Part shown: in pieces, positions 12,974 to 18,476 of the stretch | Layout: every line of letters starts with the position of its first letter | Position numbering within the stretch: the stretch's first letter is position 1 | DNA from: CAYPZT01 sp964415435 | GTDB taxonomy: Bacteria > Patescibacteriota > Microgenomatia > UBA1406 > GWC2-37-13 | NCBI GenBank assembly: GCA_964415435.1 | Contig: CAYPZT010000020.1 | Coordinates: 1 to 18,476 of the forward strand | DNA length: 18,476 nt | Direction: 5' to 3' | Notes under the pieces: model-generated | The model's input: the letters and a program-made list of their open reading frames with translations, nothing else | What the model was told of the DNA's origin: nothing | Databases searched by the model: none | Program-made: the position numbers and the translations under genes

Positions 12974-13276
12974 ATGAAAAATGCGAAGGAACTTACGCGT
13001 GAAGAAATCATCCACCTTGCAAAACTGGCAAATTTAACTCTTACAGAAGAGGAAATAAAAAAATATCAAAAACAGTTAACAGAGACACTGGACTATATTG
13101 AAAACCTAAATGAACTCGACACTGCTAATGTTGCTCCCACAAATTCGGTTGTAGATCTTAAAAATGTGACTTACGAAGACGGAGAGGAAAATAAACAATC
13201 ACTTACACCCGATGAGGCTCTTCAAAATACAGTAAAAAAGAAAGACAATTACTTTATAGTAGATCGCATTATGTAG
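12974..13276 (+). CDS. gatC: Asp-tRNA(Asn)/Glu-tRNA(Gln) amidotransferase subunit C
   Basis: GatC wraps around GatA and GatB and stabilises the complex that converts mischarged Asp-tRNA(Asn) or Glu-tRNA(Gln) to the amidated form. This 100-residue protein has the family pattern: EEIIHLAKLANLTLTEEEI in the N-terminal helix pair, QLTETLDYIENLNELDT, then an extended acidic segment and the C-terminal VKKKDNYFIVDRIM, close to the usual FxVPkv ending. An ATG at 12965 is also in frame (MQLMKN...), but it would lie inside the TATAAT element and gives no family similarity, so the second ATG is preferred. gatA follows after 13 bases and gatB after that, so the three subunits are encoded together in the order C-A-B. 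Confidence 0.92.
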   Translation: MKNAKELTREEIIHLAKLANLTLTEEEIKKYQKQLTETLDYIENLNELDTANVAPTNSVVDLKNVTYEDGEENKQSLTPDEALQNTVKKKDNYFIVDRIM

Positions 13277-13289
13277 ATTAAGTTACTCT

Positions 13290-14678
13290 ATGATTTTAGG
13301 AAAAACTCTTACACAGCTTAAGGGACTGATAGATAAAAAAGAAGTAAGCGCCTTTGAACTCAGACAATATTTTAATCAACGAATAGAAAAGTACAACAGT
13401 ACTCTCAATGCTTTTGTTACAGTTAACGATGGCGGAGAAGTTGCAATTGAATCAGGCAGGTTATCGGGCATGCCCATCGCCGTGAAGGATAATTTCAGCA
13501 CAAAAAATCTTAGAACAACTGCCTCTTCAAAAGTTCTCGAAAATTACATTCCACCGTACGAATCTACAGTTACGACAAGATTAAAGAAAGAACACGGTTT
13601 CATACTGGGTAAAACTAACATGGATGCTTGGGCGCATGGATCCTCTACCGAAACATCAGACTTTGGTCCGACAAAAAACCCATGGGATACTACTCGTGTA
13701 CCGGGAGGTTCATCAGGCGGGACGGCCGCAGCGGTTTCAGCATATCTTGCACCGTGTGGCATAGGTTCTGAAACGGCAGGTTCAATTAAGTTACCAGCTT
13801 CATGGAGCGGTGTTGTGGGTCTAAAACCTACCTACGGAAGAGTATCGCGTTATGGAGTTATTGCGATGGGATCATCTCTTGATTGTCCCGGTCCTATGAC
13901 TCTTTCAACAGAGGATGCAGCCCTTCTTCTATCTATCATTGCTGGCCACGATCCTCTTGATGCGACGACTTCACTTGATCCCGTTGCCAATTATGCAAAT
14001 GAGCTGAAGAAAAAAAAGACCTACACGATAGGTATTTCAGAAGACTATCTGCAGGGATTGGACAAAGACGTTTTGGCCGCCATCGAAAAATCTATAAAAG
14101 TATACGTAAATTTAGGTTACAAGACAAAAAAAGTTAAGCTTTTATCGCCTGATTATGCGATTTCCGTCTACACCGTTATTCAACGCGCTGAAGTTTCATC
14201 AAATCTCGCCAGGTATGACGGAATAAGATACGGCAATAATCGCAAGGCGTTTGGTGAAGAAGCAAAAAGAAGAATAATGCTTGGAACATATACCCTCTCT
14301 CACGGATATTATGATGCATTTTATAAAAAAGCTCAAAAGGTTCGTACGCTTATTATTGAAGACTTTAAAAAGGCTTTTCAAGAGGTTGACTTTGTCATAG
14401 GGACACCTACTCCCATCACTGCGCTCAAAATCGGTGAGTTTTCCCACTATCCTTTCTTTGGAGAGCTAATGGATAAGTTTAATGAGCCAGGTGCCATGGC
14501 AGGTGTGCCGGGTATTAGTATTCCAGTCGGACTAGACCGAAACGGACTTCCTATTGGTATGCAGCTCATAGGAAACTATTTTCATGAAGAAGATATTTTG
14601 AATGCAGCTTACCAGTTTGAACAGGAAACCGATTTTTTTGGAGTAATTAAAAAAGGAATTCAGAATTACAAAGACTAA
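13290..14678 (+). CDS. gatA: Asp-tRNA(Asn)/Glu-tRNA(Gln) amidotransferase subunit A (amidase)
   Basis: GatA releases ammonia from glutamine for use by GatB. This 462-residue protein belongs to the amidase-signature family with the Ser-cisSer-Lys triad: Lys66 in PIAVKDNFS, the cis-serine in PGGSSGGTAAAV (138-149), and the nucleophile Ser165 in ETAGSIKLPAS. The usual GatA string at the nucleophile is GGSIRQPA, so here Gly is replaced by Ala, Arg by Lys and Gln by Leu. The next block, GVVGLKPTYGRVSRYGV (174-190), and the PGAMAGVPGISIPVG element near the C-terminus are typical GatA. The context between gatC and gatB makes the assignment secure. No Shine-Dalgarno precedes the ATG; translation may be coupled to gatC. 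Confidence 0.94.
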   Translation: MILGKTLTQLKGLIDKKEVSAFELRQYFNQRIEKYNSTLNAFVTVNDGGEVAIESGRLSGMPIAVKDNFSTKNLRTTASSKVLENYIPPYESTVTTRLKKEHGFILGKTNMDAWAHGSSTETSDFGPTKNPWDTTRVPGGSSGGTAAAVSAYLAPCGIGSETAGSIKLPASWSGVVGLKPTYGRVSRYGVIAMGSSLDCPGPMTLSTEDAALLLSIIAGHDPLDATTSLDPVANYANELKKKKTYTIGISEDYLQGLDKDVLAAIEKSIKVYVNLGYKTKKVKLLSPDYAISVYTVIQRAEVSSNLARYDGIRYGNNRKAFGEEAKRRIMLGTYTLSHGYYDAFYKKAQKVRTLIIEDFKKAFQEVDFVIGTPTPITALKIGEFSHYPFFGELMDKFNEPGAMAGVPGISIPVGLDRNGLPIGMQLIGNYFHEEDILNAAYQFEQETDFFGVIKKGIQNYKD

Positions 14679-14691
14679 ACTCAAAATCCAA

Positions 14692-15996
14692 ATGGTACAT
14701 AACCAATACGAGCCGATAATAGGACTAGAGATACATATTGAGTTAAAGACTGAAACCGGCATGTTTTGTCGGTGTAAGGTCAATCAATTTGGTGCTCCGC
14801 CAAACACACATGTGTGTCCTGTGTGTTTAGGATTGCCTGGTGCTCTTCCAGTTCCAAATAAAAAAGCTATCGAATGGACAGTAATGATAGGTCTTGCACT
14901 AAATTGCACCATTAACAGACACACCAAATTTGATCGCAAGCACTATACTTACCCTGATCTTCCGAAAGGATATCAGATTAGCCAGTACGATGAACCTATC
15001 GCAGTTAATGGACACCTTAATATCAAAGCCACCAAAACAAGTATTGAAAAGTTGGTCCGAATTCACCGCGTACATCTAGAAGAAGATACCGGAAAATTAA
15101 TACACGAGGGCAAGGACACACTTGTAGATTTCAATAGATCCGGCACTCCACTTGTCGAAATAGTTACGGAGCCAGACTTTAATTCGAGTGAAGACGTAAA
15201 AGTTTTTCTTGAGGAACTTCACACACTCATTAAATATTTGGATGTTTCAGATGCAGATCTGGAAAAGGGATCCATGCGTATGGAGCCAAATATATCAGTA
15301 AGGGTAATAGGACAAAAAGAACTGCCAAATTATAAGGTAGAGGTAAAAAACATCAATTCGTTTAATTTTGTAAAAAAAGCAATAGATTACGAAGTTGCTC
15401 GCCACATTGATTTTCTCAGCCAAGGTCAAACGCCTCCTCAAGAGACTCGAGGATGGGACAGTCAAAAAAATTGCACCTATTCGCAAAGGACAAAAGAAGA
15501 AGCGCATGATTATCGCTACTTCCCAGAGCCGGACATTCCGCCAATTCTGTTAGAGCAATCATACATAGACTCGATTGTTGTACCCACACTTCCTCAACAA
15601 AAAGTTGAGACATACATGAAAAAGTACGGCTTGAAATATGCGGATGCGTTTATTCTTACCCGTAATAAAGCCAGTAGCGATGCATTTGATTTGATGATAA
15701 AACAGGTGGAAAAAGATGATAATGTAACCGGTGTTGATATAGCAAACGCAATCATTAATAAAAAGATCACGAGTTATGAGGAGGTTAAGAGGATGAAGGC
15801 GCCAAAAGTAACTGATTCGGGTATTCTCCTGACATCTATTGAAAAAATACTTTCCGCAAATGAAAAGGTCGTGGCAGATTATAAGAGTGGAAAGCAGAAT
15901 GCGGTTATGTTTTTGGTAGGCCAGGTAATGCGGGAAATGAAAGGCCAGGCAGACGCAAACACGGTACGAGAAGAATTAATAAAGAAACTGACCTAA
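14692..15996 (+). CDS. gatB: Asp-tRNA(Asn)/Glu-tRNA(Gln) amidotransferase subunit B
   Basis: GatB phosphorylates the mischarged carboxylate with ATP and transfers ammonia from GatA to it. This 434-residue protein is slightly shorter than the usual 470-480. The N-terminal cradle has YEPIIGLEIHIELKT (6-20), a four-cysteine zinc-type site (Cys26, Cys28, Cys42, Cys45 in MFCRC and HVCPVCLGLPG), KHYTYPDLPKGYQISQYD (83-100), and HLEEDTGK with DFNRSGTPLVEIVTEPD. The segment GSMRMEPNISVR, VEVKNINSF and EAHDYRYFPEPDIPP follows in normal order. The C-terminal YqeY-like tail ends in NAVMFLVGQVMREMKGQADANTVREEL, which recognises the tRNA elbow. It begins 13 bases after gatA, and dnaE begins one base after its stop, so all belong to one tight plus-strand unit. 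Confidence 0.94.
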   Translation: MVHNQYEPIIGLEIHIELKTETGMFCRCKVNQFGAPPNTHVCPVCLGLPGALPVPNKKAIEWTVMIGLALNCTINRHTKFDRKHYTYPDLPKGYQISQYDEPIAVNGHLNIKATKTSIEKLVRIHRVHLEEDTGKLIHEGKDTLVDFNRSGTPLVEIVTEPDFNSSEDVKVFLEELHTLIKYLDVSDADLEKGSMRMEPNISVRVIGQKELPNYKVEVKNINSFNFVKKAIDYEVARHIDFLSQGQTPPQETRGWDSQKNCTYSQRTKEEAHDYRYFPEPDIPPILLEQSYIDSIVVPTLPQQKVETYMKKYGLKYADAFILTRNKASSDAFDLMIKQVEKDDNVTGVDIANAIINKKITSYEEVKRMKAPKVTDSGILLTSIEKILSANEKVVADYKSGKQNAVMFLVGQVMREMKGQADANTVREELIKKLT

Positions 15997-15997
15997 T

Positions 15998-18476
15998 ATG
16001 TCATTTGTACACCTTCACGTCCACTCCAAGTTTTCGCTTCTTGACGGCATGTGCCGCCACAAAGAACTTGTAGAAAAAGTAAAGGAAATGGGTATGACTT
16101 CGGTTGCAGTTACCGATCACGGCGGACTTTATGGTGCCTTTGAATTTTTTACAAAAGCGAAAGAGGCAGGAATAAAACCAATAATCGGTGTGGAAACGTA
16201 TAAAGCGAAAAAATCACGCTTTGATAAGCAGGCAAACGAAGATCGTGACCAGTATCATCTGGTCCTCCTGGCTAAAAACTTGGAGGGTTATCAGAATCTC
16301 TTAAAGATCGTTTCGATTTCCTACTTGGAGGGTTTTTACTATAAACCACGTATCGATTTTGAGGTGCTCGAAAAATATCATAAAGGCATCATCGCATTTT
16401 CGGGCTGTCTGTCGGGCGAGATTCCATCACTGCTTCTTGACGGTCAACAAAAAGAAGCGGAAAAAATACTCGAAAAATATCTGGCAATTTTCAAAAATGA
16501 TTTTTATCTCGAACTTCAGCGGCACCCCAATGCACCTGAGCAGGATCGTGTGAACACATCTCTTGTTGAGCTTTCTCGTAAGTTCGGAGTACCGCTTGTT
16601 GCGACAAACGACGTCCACTATCTGGAAAAGGACGATGCATACGCTCAGGAAATCCTGCTCTGCATACAAACTCAGCGCGCTATTTTTGAAAAAAACAGAC
16701 CGATGTCGATGTTAGATGTCCCAGACTATTACCTTAAAACACCGGCTGAGATGGAAGCGCTTTTCTCGGATCTCCCTGAGGCTCTTGAAAATACCGTCAA
16801 AATCGCCAACGAATGCAATGTAGAAATTCCACACGGCAAACTGATTCTTCCAAACTACCCAACTCCCAATGGAGAAACGGCGGATGATTTTTTGAGGACC
16901 CTCACCTATAAGAATATTGGTAGAACCAAAGGTTTCCCCGAAGATGTAAAAAAAAGAATTGATTATGAACTGAAGGTAATATGCGACAAAGGATACTCTG
17001 CGTATTTTCTTATCGTGCAGGATTTCGTGAACTGGGCTAAAGACAAGGAGATCGCGGTTGGACCTGGCCGTGGATCGACAGCAGGATCACTCGTTGCATA
17101 TCTTTTAAGGATAACCGATATTAATCCCTTGGAATATAATTTGCCTTTTGAACGTTTTCTCAATCCAGAAAGACCCACCCCACCTGACGCAGATGTCGAT
17201 TTTGCTGATATCAGGCGAGACGAAGTAATCGAATATGTAACACAAAAATATGGAGCAGATAAGATCGCTCATATTATCACCTTCGGAAAGATGGAGGCTA
17301 GGCTTGCGGTGCGCGATGTGGCACGGGCGCTGGGCATGTCCTATTCACAAGGAGACCGTATTGCAAAAATGATTCCACAAGGTAAGCAGGGATTTGCTAT
17401 GACTATAAAACAAGCTCTGATCGATTCTCCCCAGCTAAAGTTTGCTTACCAAACGGAAGAGGATGTCAAGAAAGTCATCGATGTGGCCCAAAGGATAGAG
17501 GGACTTCCACGGCACGCTTCTGTGCATGCGGCAGGTGTTGTTTTTTCTGATAAACCTCTTGTCGACTATGTGCCGCTCCAAAAAGAGTCAAAGGAAGGGA
17601 AGACGATCACGCAGTTTGACATGTACTCACTCGATCTAAATGCAGTATCGGACAATAAGGCGATCGGACTTCTGAAGGTAGACTTTTTGGGCCTTCGTAA
17701 TTTGACTATCCTTGAGGAGGCTCTGGCATATACGGAAGATTCGACCGGAAAAAAGATTGATATTCATGAGGTGCCTCTGACAGATCAGAAGACCTATGAT
17801 CTTATCGGGCGCGGAGAAACAATTGGTGTGTTTCAGCTCGAGTCTGGTGGGATGAAACGCCTTGCAAAAGAACTAAAACCGGAAAAGATTACCGATATCA
17901 CCGCCATGGTTGCGCTCTACAGACCCGGTCCGATGGATCTTATTCCTACATTTATAGAGGGAAAGCGCAACGGTAAGAAGGTAAAGTATCTTCACAAAGA
18001 TCTCCAACCAATCCTTGAGGAAACCTATGGTGTGCTGGTATATCAGGAGCAGGTAATGCAGATTGCCAACAGGCTCGCCGGATTCTCAATGAGCGAAGCC
18101 GATATCCTTCGTATGGCAATGGGCAAGAAGAAGAAGTCTCTTATGGATAAGGGCAAGAAGAAGTTTCTTGAGGGTGCGGTTAAACATGGGTACACGCATG
18201 TGCTCGCTGAAAAAATCTTTAACTTTATAGAAAAGTTTGCTGCGTACGGCTTCAATAAACCGCACGCGGCCTCCTATGCTCTCATTGCTTACTGGACCGC
18301 ATACATGAAGGCAAACTATCCTGTCGAATTTATGACGGCACTCCTTACCGCTGAACTTCAGGGCGTTGCCGGGCCCATGAGAGAGATTAAAATGGCGCAG
18401 GCACTTGAGGAATGCCGCCGCATGGAGATTACAGTGCTTCCTCCAGACATCAACAAATCCTTCCAAAGTTTTGCAA
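15998..18476 (+). CDS. dnaE: DNA polymerase III alpha subunit, first 826 codons (3' end beyond window)
   Basis: DnaE is the replicative polymerase. The frame starts at the ATG one base after the gatB stop and is open to the window end; full-length proteins have about 1150 residues. The N-terminal PHP domain shows VHLHVHSKFSLLDG (His5/7/9), VTDHGGLYG (39-46), GVETY and ATNDVHYL, so its metal ligands look intact, unlike the degenerate PHP of E. coli DnaE. The palm has VGPGRGSTAGSL, the acidic cluster PDADVDF (Asp397, 399, 401) and Asp562 in LLKVDFLGL, giving the catalytic carboxylates. GVFQLESGGMKR, YRPGPMDLIP, YGVLVYQEQVMQIA and AYGFNKPHAASYALIAYWTAY (fingers) follow. The start and HVHS motif match family N-termini. 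No Shine-Dalgarno is present. Confidence 0.95.
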   Translation, partial: MSFVHLHVHSKFSLLDGMCRHKELVEKVKEMGMTSVAVTDHGGLYGAFEFFTKAKEAGIKPIIGVETYKAKKSRFDKQANEDRDQYHLVLLAKNLEGYQNLLKIVSISYLEGFYYKPRIDFEVLEKYHKGIIAFSGCLSGEIPSLLLDGQQKEAEKILEKYLAIFKNDFYLELQRHPNAPEQDRVNTSLVELSRKFGVPLVATNDVHYLEKDDAYAQEILLCIQTQRAIFEKNRPMSMLDVPDYYLKTPAEMEALFSDLPEALENTVKIANECNVEIPHGKLILPNYPTPNGETADDFLRTLTYKNIGRTKGFPEDVKKRIDYELKVICDKGYSAYFLIVQDFVNWAKDKEIAVGPGRGSTAGSLVAYLLRITDINPLEYNLPFERFLNPERPTPPDADVDFADIRRDEVIEYVTQKYGADKIAHIITFGKMEARLAVRDVARALGMSYSQGDRIAKMIPQGKQGFAMTIKQALIDSPQLKFAYQTEEDVKKVIDVAQRIEGLPRHASVHAAGVVFSDKPLVDYVPLQKESKEGKTITQFDMYSLDLNAVSDNKAIGLLKVDFLGLRNLTILEEALAYTEDSTGKKIDIHEVPLTDQKTYDLIGRGETIGVFQLESGGMKRLAKELKPEKITDITAMVALYRPGPMDLIPTFIEGKRNGKKVKYLHKDLQPILEETYGVLVYQEQVMQIANRLAGFSMSEADILRMAMGKKKKSLMDKGKKKFLEGAVKHGYTHVLAEKIFNFIEKFAAYGFNKPHAASYALIAYWTAYMKANYPVEFMTALLTAELQGVAGPMREIKMAQALEECRRMEITVLPPDINKSFQSFA

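Noticed and set aside
1..18476. CRISPR array, transposon, prophage or UGA recoding as in some CPR lineages
   Set aside because: No direct-repeat arrays, transposase motifs or phage genes were seen, and TGA serves as the stop of several intact genes.

Overview
This 18.5 kb window looks like a chromosomal segment of a Candidate Phyla Radiation (Patescibacteria) bacterium, probably Microgenomates-like. That is an inference from style, since no 16S gene is present. The signs are moderate GC, tightly packed genes with gaps of a few bases or small overlaps, many short membrane-anchored proteins, and a mix of universal genes (gatCAB, dnaE, polX) with orphan genes of the kind common in CPR genomes. 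TGA ends several genes (DUF1801, the tRNA-dihydrouridine synthase, polX, htpX), so the standard bacterial code is used and UGA is not recoded. I see no CRISPR array, insertion sequence, phage genes or origin. There is one 100-N assembly gap at 6626-6725.

Left part (1-5.8 kb, mostly minus strand). A short minus-strand operon reads DUF1801 protein, VTT/DedA-type membrane protein, glyoxalase-fold protein (cut by the window edge). A divergent, membrane-anchored HSL-type esterase follows on the plus strand and meets a minus-strand SGNH-like hydrolase tail to tail. Next come a membrane-anchored lipoprotein-like hypothetical, a DUF5680-like protein that follows tRNA-Gly(CCC) behind a terminator-like hairpin, a miniature membrane-anchored zincin-like protein (HEECH), and a tRNA-dihydrouridine synthase.

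Middle part (5.8-10.2 kb). A 53-residue lysine-rich single-pass membrane protein has a clear TTGACA/TATGAT promoter. A LysM-repeat protein runs into the N gap and is followed by tRNA-Asp(GTC). Then, on the plus strand, come PolX (Pol X core plus PHP domain), LemA and HtpX. LemA and HtpX are a common envelope pair.

Right part (10.2-18.5 kb, plus strand). A 912-residue asparagine synthetase carries an unusual C-terminal domain that I recognise as CofE-like (F420-0:gamma-glutamyl ligase family). It is followed by gatC, gatA, gatB and the first 826 codons of dnaE. AsnB and GatCAB are both amide-forming systems, so this block concerns Asn/Gln supply, perhaps plus an extra gamma-glutamyl-type ligation.

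The most interesting signals are: (i) the AsnB-CofE fusion, with a Val in place of the oxyanion-hole Asn and a palindrome-bearing in-frame insertion; (ii) a recurring arrangement in which a -10-like hexamer ends 5-8 bases before the start codon with no Shine-Dalgarno, which suggests widespread leaderless transcription, against a single perfect Shine-Dalgarno at lemA; and (iii) several tiny, poorly described membrane proteins.
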